Of a stretch of DNA of 64,000 nucleotides, positions 1 through 9,445 are shown piece after piece. Location: positions 62,001-126,000 of the forward strand of contig CAZWAD010000006.1 in NCBI GenBank assembly GCA_964631835.1. The letters are read 5' to 3'. The notes beneath the pieces were generated by a model that was not told where the DNA came from, made no database searches, and saw only the letters and a list, made by a program, of their open reading frames with translations. Each line of letters starts with the position of its first letter. Position 1 is the stretch's first letter. The position numbers were made by a program, and so were the translations under genes. This stretch comes from Bog-950 sp964631835 (GTDB lineage Bacteria > Bacteroidota > Bacteroidia > Chitinophagales > LD1).

Positions 1-2841
1 TTGCAAACGTATAAGGAGACCTTCAAAAATCTTGAAACCCAAAAGCAAACCGAAGGCGACAATAAACTGGAACTCGAAACTGCTATTTCTCAAACCGAGG
101 CAATGCTCGAAAAGGAAAAAGCGGATAACGTTGAGAAGGAGCGCGCTTTATTTATGGTTCAGAAAAAACTCAACACATTGGTGGAAGGTGTCGGGGAAAA
201 AGAGAATGAAAGAAATCTGTTGAATTCTGAAATAAAATATGCGCTTGACAAAAAAGATACTGCCGAAAAGCAAATCATTGAGGCCAGCGATTCAGTTGAA
301 AAATTAAAGAGTTCCATTGCTCAGCTTTCAGTCGAAGAAGAAACGGAAACAAAAATTTTGGATGAAAGAAAAGCGGAGTTGGCAGTTCTTGAATCGGAGT
401 TGAATTCAATCCGCGATGAACATTCTGTTTTAAAAACTACTCTGACCAACGAGCAAAAAACTTATACCGAAAAAGAGAGGCAGATTTTTGAGTTCGAAAA
501 GCAATTGGCAGTAAACCAAAGCAGCAATGAAAGCCTTCAGCGCGATTTGCTGCTCAGTGAAGAAGATACTCAGCGTAAAAAAGTTGAACTTGAAGAATTA
601 CAAAAGAGTCTTGCGGTTTTAAAAAATGACAAAGAAGTTGCTGAGAAGAAATTGAATTTGCTCGTGAGCGAAGAAGAAACTAAGGCGAAAGAAATAGCAG
701 AGTTGGAAACGCTCATCGAAAATATCAGGCGAGAACACATTCAGGAAACAAGAACACTTGACGCCAGGAAAAACGAATATGAGTTGACAAAAAGCCTGGT
801 GGAAAATCTTGAAGGCTTTCCGGAAAGCATCAAGTTTTTGAAGAAGCATGAGAATTGGACAAAAGATGCGCTCTTGTTGTCTGATGTTATTTATTGTCCC
901 GAGGAGTACCGCGTGGCAGTTGAAAATTATCTGGAGCCTTACTTGAACTATTATGTGGTGCAAAATTTTCAGGAGGCTCTTGCCGCTGTGAACCTGCTGA
1001 GTGATGCGTCCATGGGCCGTGCTAACTTCTTTATTCTCGATGAGTTTGAAAAGTATCAGGCGAATCCGGTGCAGCAATTTGACGGAGCCCGCCATGTAAA
1101 CGGGCTGGTGGAATTAGATGCGCGTTACAATAAACTCAGAGCATTTCTTTTCGACAATGTTTACATGGTTGATGATTCGGTTTCGTTTGACGTTTCGCAA
1201 TTTGACGTGAGTAACAAGAAAGTGGTGCTGCTTTCTAAAAACGGAAAATTTATTCGCAAGGATTTTTCTCTCAGCGGTGGCGCGGTAGGTTTATTCGAGG
1301 GAAAGAAAATAGGAAGAGCGAAAAACCTCGAAAAACTACAGGAAGAAATTAAAGCGCTTGAGTTATCTTCTTACAAACTCCATCAGCAAATTGCCAATGC
1401 ACAGGTGAAAATAAATTACCTGAAAATGAATGATGCGAAAGCCGAAATTGAAAAAGAGCGCAATTCGGTTAGTCAGCTTACCGGAAAATTTGCGGCAGTT
1501 CAGGCGAGCATTCAAAGCCTGGAAAAATTCCTGGAAAGTGCCGGAGCAAAAAATAAGGACATCGGTGAAAGAATTGAAACTCTGAAAACAGAAGTGGAAG
1601 GTATTCACGTTGAATTGAATTCCCTTCGCGAAACTCAACTCTCAGCCAAAGAAGTTTTGGAAAAAACCGATAAGGAGTTTGTTGAGCTATCGAACAAACT
1701 CAGCGAGGCTTCATCCAGATACAATCAGAAAAATATTGAGTTTCATCAGCAGCAGAATAAAGTGAATTTCGTGAGCCAGGAACTGGGCTTCAAGAAAAGC
1801 CAGGTTGAAACACTCACCGTTCAGCTTACCCGCAACAATGAAGTGATTCTCGAAAGCCAGATGCAGGCAGAAGAATCACAGAAAAAAGTAAAGGAACTTG
1901 AAGGGGCTCTGCTTTCGAATTACGCGGATAAGGAAAGCTACCAAAATGAAGTTGAAGAAGCAGAAAAAACTTATTACGACTCGCGCGGAAAAATAAATGA
2001 ATTTGATACTAAAGCCCGCGAGCTATCCCGCAATCGCGATAATGTTGCGAATCTTCTGAATAACATCAGCGAAAAATTTAACGAGCTGAGACTTTCTCTT
2101 ACTTCAATGAAGGAGAGGCTGAGCGTTGAGTTTAATTTTGATATCAACGAAATTCTGAATGAAGAGTTTGAGATGGTTCAGCCGCTTGAAGAAGTTCAAG
2201 CGGAGGTTGACAAGGTGAAAAAGCGATTGGAGAATTTTGGTGAGATAAATCCAATGGCGCTTGAAGCATTTGAGGAAATGAAAAAACGCTACGATTTTAT
2301 TGTTGCGCAGAAGAAAGATTTGGAGGACGCTAAAAATTCTTTGATGGATACTATCAAAGAAATTGAAGCCACCGCGAAAACGCAATTTATGGATGCATTT
2401 ACCAAAGTGCGTGAAAGCTTTGTGAAAGTGTTTCATACGCTTTTCAGTTACGATGACCAATGCGATTTGTATCTTGAAAATCCGAATGACCCGCTGGAAT
2501 CAAAAATTGAGATTGTGGCTAAGCCGAAGGGCAAGCGGCCTACGGTTATTGACCAGCTTTCGGGCGGTGAAAAAACCTTAACTGCGACAGCGCTTCTCTT
2601 TTCGCTCTATCTTTTGAAGCCCGCACCATTCTGCATTTTCGATGAGGTGGATGCACCGCTCGATGACATGAACATTGGTAAGTTCAACAAAATCATTAAC
2701 GAGTTTTCGAAAGAGTCGCAGTTTATTATTGTCACTCACAATAAAATGACGATGACTTCGGTGGAGGCTATCTATGGTGTCACTATGCCGGAACAGGGTG
2801 TTTCGCGTGTTGTGCCTGTTGATTTCAGAAGTTTGAATTAA
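1..2841 (+). CDS. smc: Chromosome segregation ATPase SMC, C-terminal part (5' end outside window)
   Basis: This is the SMC subunit of the bacterial condensin complex, which organises and segregates the chromosome with ScpA/ScpB. The 946 residues visible open inside the first coiled-coil arm. A hinge-like globular segment follows at about 275-400, then the returning coil, rich in E/K/Q heptads. The C-terminal ATPase half-head has the ABC signature LSGGEKT near 855, Walker B and D-loop (FCIFDEVDAPLDD) near 880, and the switch histidine in IVTHNK near 912. Family members are about 1170-1190 residues, so roughly 230 N-terminal residues with Walker A lie upstream of the window. The first codon shown is not a start. 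The next gene follows after 3 bases. Confidence 0.95.
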   Translation: MQTYKETFKNLETQKQTEGDNKLELETAISQTEAMLEKEKADNVEKERALFMVQKKLNTLVEGVGEKENERNLLNSEIKYALDKKDTAEKQIIEASDSVEKLKSSIAQLSVEEETETKILDERKAELAVLESELNSIRDEHSVLKTTLTNEQKTYTEKERQIFEFEKQLAVNQSSNESLQRDLLLSEEDTQRKKVELEELQKSLAVLKNDKEVAEKKLNLLVSEEETKAKEIAELETLIENIRREHIQETRTLDARKNEYELTKSLVENLEGFPESIKFLKKHENWTKDALLLSDVIYCPEEYRVAVENYLEPYLNYYVVQNFQEALAAVNLLSDASMGRANFFILDEFEKYQANPVQQFDGARHVNGLVELDARYNKLRAFLFDNVYMVDDSVSFDVSQFDVSNKKVVLLSKNGKFIRKDFSLSGGAVGLFEGKKIGRAKNLEKLQEEIKALELSSYKLHQQIANAQVKINYLKMNDAKAEIEKERNSVSQLTGKFAAVQASIQSLEKFLESAGAKNKDIGERIETLKTEVEGIHVELNSLRETQLSAKEVLEKTDKEFVELSNKLSEASSRYNQKNIEFHQQQNKVNFVSQELGFKKSQVETLTVQLTRNNEVILESQMQAEESQKKVKELEGALLSNYADKESYQNEVEEAEKTYYDSRGKINEFDTKARELSRNRDNVANLLNNISEKFNELRLSLTSMKERLSVEFNFDINEILNEEFEMVQPLEEVQAEVDKVKKRLENFGEINPMALEAFEEMKKRYDFIVAQKKDLEDAKNSLMDTIKEIEATAKTQFMDAFTKVRESFVKVFHTLFSYDDQCDLYLENPNDPLESKIEIVAKPKGKRPTVIDQLSGGEKTLTATALLFSLYLLKPAPFCIFDEVDAPLDDMNIGKFNKIINEFSKESQFIIVTHNKMTMTSVEAIYGVTMPEQGVSRVVPVDFRSLN

Positions 2842-2844
2842 AAA

Positions 2845-5118
2845 ATGACAAACAGAGGCGCATTACTCACTGCGACTATTACTGTCGTTTTCCTTTTTCT
2901 TTATTATTCGCACCTAATAGTAAATGCCGACAAACTTGGCTATGGAGTTGGAGGAGATGGCTATAAAAATTATTACACCTTAACCTACTACCTCGAAAAC
3001 GACTGCGGCACTCACTTCAGTGGAATGAATTATCCGTATGGTGAAAATGTTTTGTTTACCGATAATCAACCGGCAATGGCGTGGCTTTTAAAGCCCATCG
3101 CTGCCACCTTTCCCTCTTTTACAAAACATATACATGGTTTTATAAGCTGGAGTATATTAGGTTCAATAGTTTTGACTGCTGTTGTTCTGTATCTAATACT
3201 ATTACAATTATCTGTCGAAGTCTGGCTGGCTGTTTGCTTTTCGGTTTTAATTGCCATGCTCTCACCTCAACTTAAGCGTATTACAGGTCACTTTTCATTG
3301 GCGTATAGCTTTTTTATTCCTGTAATTATATATCTGCTGATTCGTTTTTTCAAAACAAATGGAGCGGTAAAATATATTTTATGGCTTATCACATTCATTG
3401 CCTTTTTTTCGTTTATACATATTTATTATTTAGCCTTGGCAGCCTTGTTTGTTTCCATTGTCGGGTTTCTTTCTTTGTTGGGAGGCAGAATAAATTTTCA
3501 GCGCATCAGGTTTTCAATCTCATTACTGCTTAGCAGCATTATTCCGTTTCTGATTTTGAAAGCCTTTCTATTTCTGACAGATACAGTTTCAGACCGTCCG
3601 TCATCGCCTTGGGGTTTTCTTGCCTACTGCTCTACCGTAGCCGATATTATTCTTCATCCAAGTACTTTTATGGGAGAATTAGTCGCAAAACTATTTCCAT
3701 CTGCCCGGATCGTATACCATTATGAAGGAATAGGATATGTAGGTTTTGTAACAGTACTATGTTTGCTTGCAACAGTGATATGTCTTTTGATTTATGCCTT
3801 TTCAAAAAGATATTATCTTAGAAAATTCGCGCCTTTTAATTACTTACTGCCTGCTGCTTTTGTGGTGCTGCTTTTCGCTATGGCATTTCCTTTTAAGTTC
3901 GACCGCCTCGAAAAATATCACGAACTGTTACCTTCAGCGGTCAAACAATTCCGGTCTGTCGGCAGGTTTTCGTGGGTGTTTTACTATACCGCTGCCATTT
4001 TCGCTTCGGTTTTTATTACACATGTATTCGGGCAAATAAAAACCCGAAAACCGTTAGCAGCCTATTTTTTTATAGTTGTTGTAGGTGCGGTTTGGTTTGT
4101 TGATATGAACATGATTTCAAACCGTTACAAAAAAGAATTTACCGATAATAGTACTGAAATTGACGAACCGGCAGAGAAAAAGCAGTTGCTTGCCTCTTTA
4201 TCCAAAACCGGTAAGAAGATATCCGATTTTCAGGCAATTTACCCACTTCCACTTTTTTTAAATGGTTCTGAAAAATTTCTTCAACTATCTTCAATGGCAT
4301 TTCACGGCATGCGGACTTCTTTGAGTACGAAACTACCGCTGGTTTGCGGGCAAATGTCACGCACTTCGCTTTTGCAAACGTTTAAGCTGATGCAATTAGC
4401 ATCAGATGATTTATTAGAAAAAGATGTGTTGAAAGATTATAATGACAATCGGCCACTCCTGATGATTTATGATGGTGGAGAATTAAATTCTCAGGGATGG
4501 AGGATTTTTTCGAGAGCAACATTTCTATTCAACGCCAATGGTATCCAGTTCTTCGAACTTCCTCTTTCTGCTTTTACCGATAGCAGAGGTGCCATAAAAA
4601 GGTCAGTATCTGAAAAGCGAAGCCAATATTACAAACACAAAAATTTTGAAAGTACAGATTCAATAAACCGGATACTGCTATTGAGTTTTGAACAATACCC
4701 TGTTCCTTATTCGAAATTCGGCAAAGGCGCTTATTGCACAAGGAATTTGAGTCCAATAATTTTTTTTGATAGCCTGCCAAATGGTTTAGCCAATAGCCCC
4801 TATGAGGTAACGTTCTGGACTTATGGCGGTGCTTCCGCAGATATGTTTATTGACGTGTTTATTTATGAAATTGATGGACATGGAAATTACGTAGCCAGGC
4901 ATAATCATTGCCCAAAATTTGACTATGACAATTATCATGAATGGGCGAGGAGTCAGTTTTACTTTTCGTTACAAAACCCAAAACACAAAATTCTCATAAC
5001 AGCCGAAAGAGGAGCACATACTTTTGATGAAATAATGATTAAGCCGGTTAACGAAAATGTACTATCGCATTACAAACAATCCGATAATTTCATGTTCAAC
5101 AACTTTCCGATTTGGTAA
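2845..5118 (+). CDS. Multi-pass membrane protein, possible GT-C-like glycosyltransferase
   Basis: A 757-residue integral membrane protein. About ten hydrophobic segments lie in residues 7-420, followed by a roughly 330-residue soluble C-terminal half. The first extracytoplasmic loop carries an acidic GGDGYKNYY stretch (about 36-44) and NYPYGENVLFTD (62-73). That layout, one TM then an acidic loop then many TMs, recalls lipid-phosphate-sugar dependent GT-C enzymes and DUF6311-type proteins. This is resemblance by eye only. A GT2 enzyme of the polyprenyl-phosphate-sugar type lies 30 bases downstream, which would fit a donor-maker and donor-user pair. The exact function is unknown. The ATG is 3 bases after the smc stop, so it may be co-transcribed with smc. 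Confidence 0.75.
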   Translation: MTNRGALLTATITVVFLFLYYSHLIVNADKLGYGVGGDGYKNYYTLTYYLENDCGTHFSGMNYPYGENVLFTDNQPAMAWLLKPIAATFPSFTKHIHGFISWSILGSIVLTAVVLYLILLQLSVEVWLAVCFSVLIAMLSPQLKRITGHFSLAYSFFIPVIIYLLIRFFKTNGAVKYILWLITFIAFFSFIHIYYLALAALFVSIVGFLSLLGGRINFQRIRFSISLLLSSIIPFLILKAFLFLTDTVSDRPSSPWGFLAYCSTVADIILHPSTFMGELVAKLFPSARIVYHYEGIGYVGFVTVLCLLATVICLLIYAFSKRYYLRKFAPFNYLLPAAFVVLLFAMAFPFKFDRLEKYHELLPSAVKQFRSVGRFSWVFYYTAAIFASVFITHVFGQIKTRKPLAAYFFIVVVGAVWFVDMNMISNRYKKEFTDNSTEIDEPAEKKQLLASLSKTGKKISDFQAIYPLPLFLNGSEKFLQLSSMAFHGMRTSLSTKLPLVCGQMSRTSLLQTFKLMQLASDDLLEKDVLKDYNDNRPLLMIYDGGELNSQGWRIFSRATFLFNANGIQFFELPLSAFTDSRGAIKRSVSEKRSQYYKHKNFESTDSINRILLLSFEQYPVPYSKFGKGAYCTRNLSPIIFFDSLPNGLANSPYEVTFWTYGGASADMFIDVFIYEIDGHGNYVARHNHCPKFDYDNYHEWARSQFYFSLQNPKHKILITAERGAHTFDEIMIKPVNENVLSHYKQSDNFMFNNFPIW

Positions 5119-5148
5119 AACAGCTATCTTGCCGCCATAGTTTTTTTT

Positions 5149-5862
5149 ATGTCTTCCGGAATTAATTTATCTGTTGTTGTCCCATGTTTTAACCCGTCTA
5201 AGGAATGGCTTAGTATTGTTTTTGATAATTATGAAAGAATCAGTCGGCAGATTGAAGCCTGCGAATTGATTGTGGTGAATGATGGCAGTACGAAAAATTT
5301 TTCCCGACAATTGTTCAAAGAGCACGCCCAAAACTATCCGGGGCTGAAATTAGTTTGGAATGAGAATAACCATGGCAAAGGTTTTGCGCTTCGCAAAGGT
5401 GTGAAAGCTGCTCAGGGTGAGTTGATTATTTATACAGATATAGATTTCCCATATACATATGACAGCTTCAAGAAGATTTATTCTCCATTGCAAAATGGAA
5501 GTGCTGATGTGGTGATTGGCATACGAGGAGATGATTACTACACACATCTGCCGAAGGTAAGAGTGAGAATTTCTAGACTTCTGCGCTGGTTTATTATCAA
5601 GTTTCTTCGTATACCTACTGATGATACACAATGCGGACTGAAAGGAATGAACCAAAAAGGGAAAGAAGTTTTTTTACAAACCACCATTAACCGGTACTTG
5701 TTCGACCTTGAGTTTATTTTTCTTGCAGCTCAAAGAAAACTTAGCATTAAAACGGTGGAAGTGCAGATTAAGCCCGAAGTCCAACTCACCACTATGAGCT
5801 GGAAAATTCTTTTACAGGAGTTCGGTAATTTTTTAAAGATATTCACCAAAACTTTCTTCTGA
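5149..5862 (+). CDS. GT2 family glycosyltransferase, dolichyl/polyprenyl-phosphate sugar synthase type
   Basis: A 237-residue soluble GT-A fold enzyme expected to move a sugar from a nucleotide sugar to a polyprenyl phosphate or similar acceptor. Visible motifs are VVPCFNPS at the N-terminus, VVNDGST (42-48) for nucleotide binding, the NHGKGFALRKG segment (74-84) typical of dolichyl-phosphate-glucose synthases, and a D-x-D type metal site TDID (96-99). The DTQCGLKG stretch near 160 is also typical of that subgroup. No transmembrane segment is obvious, so it is probably peripheral to the membrane. It sits between a multi-pass membrane protein and a dehydrogenase whose ATG directly follows this stop codon. 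The substrate cannot be read from the sequence. Confidence 0.85.
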   Translation: MSSGINLSVVVPCFNPSKEWLSIVFDNYERISRQIEACELIVVNDGSTKNFSRQLFKEHAQNYPGLKLVWNENNHGKGFALRKGVKAAQGELIIYTDIDFPYTYDSFKKIYSPLQNGSADVVIGIRGDDYYTHLPKVRVRISRLLRWFIIKFLRIPTDDTQCGLKGMNQKGKEVFLQTTINRYLFDLEFIFLAAQRKLSIKTVEVQIKPEVQLTTMSWKILLQEFGNFLKIFTKTFF

Positions 5863-6711
5863 ATGAAATACAAACTATCACACAAACACTCCAGCAAGAG
5901 AGCATTTATAACCGGTGGAGGTAGCGGGCTCGGAAGAGCATTAGGATTAGCTTTAGCAAAAGATGGTTGGACTGTTGGCATTACTGATATTAAATCCGTA
6001 GCACTTACCGAATCGAAAAAGCTTTTGGAAGACGGAGGCGGCAAAGTATTTACCTACCAATTCGATGTTTCGAAAAGAGAGGATTATAAAAAGGCTTTTG
6101 ATGATTTTATTTCTAAGACCGGTGGACTTGATTTGCTGATTAATAATGCGGGTGTTGGCGATGGCGGCTTGTTTGGCGAGTATGATTTGGAGCATTGGGA
6201 ATGGATAACCGGTATTAACCAGATGGCTGCCATTTTCGGCTCACATTTTGCCACACCGGTGATGAAAGAGCAACGCAGTGGACATATTATTTCCATTGCC
6301 AGCGCTGCGGGGCTTGCTAACATGCCCAACATGAGCATGTATAATGTGACGAAGGCAGCCGTCATCTCACTAATGGAAACTCTTTATGCCGAACTTTATG
6401 GTGCTGGAATAAACGTGAGCGTAGTTTGCCCCACGTTTTTTCGCAGTAATATTATGCAATATCACCGCGGAGATAAAGACGCCAAGAAAATTGGCGAGAC
6501 TATTATACAACGAGCAAAATATTCAGCGGATGAAATTGCTGATTACATTCTTACACAAGCTGGCAAAAACAGATTTTATATTCTTCATCCCTGGCAGGCA
6601 AAAATGGTTTTCCATGTACGCAGATTTCTGCCGAACCTGTTCCTGAAATACAAGGCAAAGGAGTTTGCCAAGAAGGACTGGGTGCAAAAAGCGCTGAAAC
6701 AAAAGTTTTAA
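5863..6711 (+). CDS. SDR family NAD(P)-dependent oxidoreductase
   Basis: A classical short-chain dehydrogenase/reductase of 282 residues. The Rossmann cofactor motif TGGGSGLG is at 17-24, NNAG at 94-97, the probable catalytic Ser at 147, and YNVTK gives Tyr160 and Lys164. ISIASAAG and the Pro-rich VVCPTFF stretch are also family-typical. Asp42 after the second beta strand (GITDIK) suggests NAD(H) rather than NADP(H) preference; this is inference. The ATG follows the upstream glycosyltransferase stop with no gap, so translation is probably coupled and the enzyme may act in the same saccharide or lipid pathway. The substrate is unknown. Confidence 0.9.
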   Translation: MKYKLSHKHSSKRAFITGGGSGLGRALGLALAKDGWTVGITDIKSVALTESKKLLEDGGGKVFTYQFDVSKREDYKKAFDDFISKTGGLDLLINNAGVGDGGLFGEYDLEHWEWITGINQMAAIFGSHFATPVMKEQRSGHIISIASAAGLANMPNMSMYNVTKAAVISLMETLYAELYGAGINVSVVCPTFFRSNIMQYHRGDKDAKKIGETIIQRAKYSADEIADYILTQAGKNRFYILHPWQAKMVFHVRRFLPNLFLKYKAKEFAKKDWVQKALKQKF

Positions 6712-6773
6712 GAGATTATTTAAACAGGTCAATTATTACAGAAAGTTCGTGATTCACCATTTTTTCGAATTAT

Positions 6774-7469
6774 CTAATTGTTCACATTTATTCCACGCTC
6801 CAGTGAGATAGTTTTTTCAAAACAACTAAAAATTTTGGAAGGATATTTATCAATTAACTGGTAATTGTGTGTAGCCATAAGAACAGAAGTATTGTGTTCA
6901 TGGTTGATTTTAATAAGTAGTTTAAGAATGTCATCAGAAGTTTCGGGGTCAAGGTTACCGGTCGGCTCATCAGCAATAAGCAAAGGAGGATTGTTGAGCA
7001 AGGCTCGGGAAATCACGAGACGCTGTTGTTCTCCCCCTGAAATCTGGTAAGGCATTTTATTGCTGAGGTGTGAAAGTCCAACTTCACTCAATACCTCTGC
7101 AATTCTTTCCTCACGTTTTTCGCGCTTTTCCCATCCGGTGGCTTGTAAGACAAAATCAAGATTCATGTACACTGTTCGGTCATTAAGCAGTTGAAAATCC
7201 TGAAAAACAATTCCTATTTTTCTGCGCAGGTAAGGTATTTCTCTTTTTCTCAGCTTACGCAGGTTATAACCGCAAACAGCAGCTTCGCCTTCGTGTACGG
7301 GCAGTTCCCCATAAAGCGTTTTTATAAAACTGCTTTTTCCGGTGCCGGTTTTGCCGATGAGATATACAAACTCGCCCCGTTTCAGTTCAATATTCACTTC
7401 ACCTAGCACAAGCACATTGCCATGGTAAACATTCACGCCCGAATAGTTGATAACACTTTCTTCCATCAT
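6774..7469 (-). CDS. ftsE: Cell division ATP-binding protein FtsE
   Basis: A 231-residue ABC ATPase subunit. In FtsEX complexes it works with the permease FtsX at the divisome to activate peptidoglycan hydrolases. Walker A GKTGTGKSS is at 39-47, the Q-loop at VFQDFQ (89-94), the signature SGGEQQR at 144-150, Walker B with Asp167/Glu168 in IADEPTGNLD, and the H-loop in MATHN. The short single-domain layout and the DFQLLNDRTV segment are typical of FtsE rather than LolD. No ftsX neighbour is present: the flanking genes are an SDR and a MATE exporter. FtsE without an adjacent FtsX is common in Bacteroidota. Two in-frame ATGs are adjacent at the start. Confidence 0.9.
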   Translation of the reverse strand: MMEESVINYSGVNVYHGNVLVLGEVNIELKRGEFVYLIGKTGTGKSSFIKTLYGELPVHEGEAAVCGYNLRKLRKREIPYLRRKIGIVFQDFQLLNDRTVYMNLDFVLQATGWEKREKREERIAEVLSEVGLSHLSNKMPYQISGGEQQRLVISRALLNNPPLLIADEPTGNLDPETSDDILKLLIKINHEHNTSVLMATHNYQLIDKYPSKIFSCFEKTISLERGINVNN

Positions 7470-7574
7470 ATTAAGTTACAGGGTGCGAATTACGAAATGA
7501 AAGCAAAACTTCTGACAACTTTAGACTAAAAATTTTAACTTTTAACTTTAAATTTCTAATTTCTTCTACACTTG

Positions 7575-8930
7575 CTACACCAGTTTTCTGTATCTGAAGA
7601 AAAATAATGATGCTGAAAACATAAGTATCCAGTAAAGCCACTCGGCAGTCCACACCCACCAAATGTTTACCCAGCTGCTATTGATGACAAAAATGAAATA
7701 AGCGAGATAAAAGATAACCACCACCACCTGGATTCCCAGAGCTATGAAAATATCTCCAATACTGATTACTCCATTAAAATAAATGTTACTAAACGACATC
7801 AGGATAAAAACTCCGAAGATGATTACCAATGAATCTTTCGCTAGCGGAACAATAGAGACATTATCGAATTGATTCACAAAAACACCTATGAAGAAATCTG
7901 GAAATAGAAAAATAATAAGCGAAGAAAAGAGCGCGAACGAAAGGCTCACGATGCTAATTCTTTTTACTGCCGTTTTTATTTCCGGAAAATTTTGTTGCCC
8001 CATTAGGTTTCCTACAATCGTATTAGCAGTGGAGCCGAGCGACCAGGTGGGAATGGTGAAAAATAAAATCAACTGCCTGTAAATGGATGAAACCGCCAAT
8101 ACATCTTTCCCAAGCTTGTTTTCAATCATAGTAAAGAATACCAGCCAGCTACCTACTGCTACAAGAGATTGCCCCATGAGTGGAATGGAAATCCTGGTCA
8201 TCAGTTTCATCAGCTGTTTATCGAATTGCCTGAATTGAAACAAATAAAACTCCTGTTTCCTTTTTCTATAAAAAGTTCCGAAAAATAAAACAGCAATAGC
8301 TACCGTTTCAGAAATTGTAGTAGCTAAGCCGGAGCCGCCAATTCCTATTTCGGGCAATCCGAATTTCCCGTAAACAAGACCATAATTGAGTGTGATATTG
8401 AAAAATGTCATCAGAGCTACAGAGAGCGAAAGGACTTGCGTGCGTCCGATGCCGGAGTAAAAAGCAATGAAAATAAAACTGAGATAACTTGGGACTAATC
8501 CCCAGATACGGTATTTTAAAAATTCTTCTGTACGCGAAATAATATCCTCGTTGTAAAGCATTACCGAGAGAATCTGGTGAGTAAAAACACGCACCAAAAC
8601 AAAAAGTGTAAACGATACAGCAAAAAGTGCCAGTACCGTGTTGTCAAAAATATTTCCTACTTCATGTTTGTTGCCTTCGCCCATCCTTCGGGCTATAAGC
8701 AACTGTGTTCCACGGGTAAAACTGAAACCCATCATAAACAATACTGAGTAAAACACGCTGGCAAAGCCAATAGCATCAAGTTCGGTTTTACCCAGGTTGC
8801 CCACAAAGATGGTGTCAAATACCCCGTTGCATGTCCAGGCAAGGTTGCCGAGTATGAGCGGTAAACTGATTTTGAGAATCTCTTTATATGTTGCTTTAAG
8901 CTGTGCCAAAAGTGCATTTGGGTTAAACAA
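7575..8930 (-). CDS. MATE family efflux transporter
   Basis: A 451-residue, twelve-segment membrane protein of the multidrug and toxin extrusion family, which exports organic cations or drugs using Na+ or H+ gradients. The N-terminal ISLPLILGNLAWTCNGVFDT segment and the internally repeated two-times-six helix layout are characteristic. FTRGTQLLIARRMGEG matches the conserved cytoplasmic loop after the second helix. The only available start is a TTG lying across the stop codon of the upstream thioesterase gene (8-base overlap), which indicates translational coupling. No in-frame ATG exists before the first helix. The substrate is unknown. Confidence 0.88.
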   Translation of the reverse strand: MFNPNALLAQLKATYKEILKISLPLILGNLAWTCNGVFDTIFVGNLGKTELDAIGFASVFYSVLFMMGFSFTRGTQLLIARRMGEGNKHEVGNIFDNTVLALFAVSFTLFVLVRVFTHQILSVMLYNEDIISRTEEFLKYRIWGLVPSYLSFIFIAFYSGIGRTQVLSLSVALMTFFNITLNYGLVYGKFGLPEIGIGGSGLATTISETVAIAVLFFGTFYRKRKQEFYLFQFRQFDKQLMKLMTRISIPLMGQSLVAVGSWLVFFTMIENKLGKDVLAVSSIYRQLILFFTIPTWSLGSTANTIVGNLMGQQNFPEIKTAVKRISIVSLSFALFSSLIIFLFPDFFIGVFVNQFDNVSIVPLAKDSLVIIFGVFILMSFSNIYFNGVISIGDIFIALGIQVVVVIFYLAYFIFVINSSWVNIWWVWTAEWLYWILMFSASLFFFRYRKLV

Positions 8931-9354
8931 TTGCCATGGTTGCAGAGCCTTTGGCTACAATTACTTCATCTTTTTCTTTCAGGTAATAGACCTCTGCCTC
9001 GCAAAAATGAAACCGCTTACCTGGTTTAACAACTCCTCCACGAACAAAAAATATTTCGGCAGTACCCGGATTGAAGTATGATATTTTAGCTTCTACTGTA
9101 AAAACTTTTTGACCTTCTTCAACTAGCGAATAAGAGGCAAAGCCCTGAATCATATCGAGCAGTGTTGCTGATACACCACCGTGAAGCCATCCATTCTGCT
9201 GTTGGTGCATTTCCTGAAACTTGAGTTCCCCTTCCAAATATCCTGCTTCAATTTTTGTGATTGCAAACCCCAGCCACTTGATAAACTGATTTTTCCCAAT
9301 CATTAATTCCGTGTACTTCTTGAATTTTGGGTTACACGATTCCATTTTTTTCAT
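8923..9354 (-). CDS. PaaI-like hotdog-fold thioesterase
   Basis: A 143-residue single hotdog-domain protein expected to hydrolyse acyl-CoA or aryl-CoA thioesters. The signature region is NGWLHGGVSATLLDMIQGFA, where HGG followed by the helix with Asp corresponds to the active site of PaaI/YdiI-type enzymes. Length fits the family (about 135-150). It overlaps the TTG start of the MATE exporter by 8 bases, forming a two-gene operon. It starts divergently from the DUF3822-like gene, with about 90 bases between. Which CoA ester is used cannot be decided. Confidence 0.85.
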   Translation of the reverse strand: MKKMESCNPKFKKYTELMIGKNQFIKWLGFAITKIEAGYLEGELKFQEMHQQQNGWLHGGVSATLLDMIQGFASYSLVEEGQKVFTVEAKISYFNPGTAEIFFVRGGVVKPGKRFHFCEAEVYYLKEKDEVIVAKGSATMAIV

Positions 9355-9445
9355 AACTTTCCAAACATATAAAAGTTATGATAATAAACTGCCGTTGAAA
9401 CAGTGCAGCGACTCATTTTCATCCACTAATATTTTACATTCGCAT

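Noticed and set aside
5119..5148. Terminator between the membrane protein and GT2 genes
   Set aside because: There is a T-run, but only a 4-5 base stem (CTAT...ATAG). The genes are probably co-transcribed.
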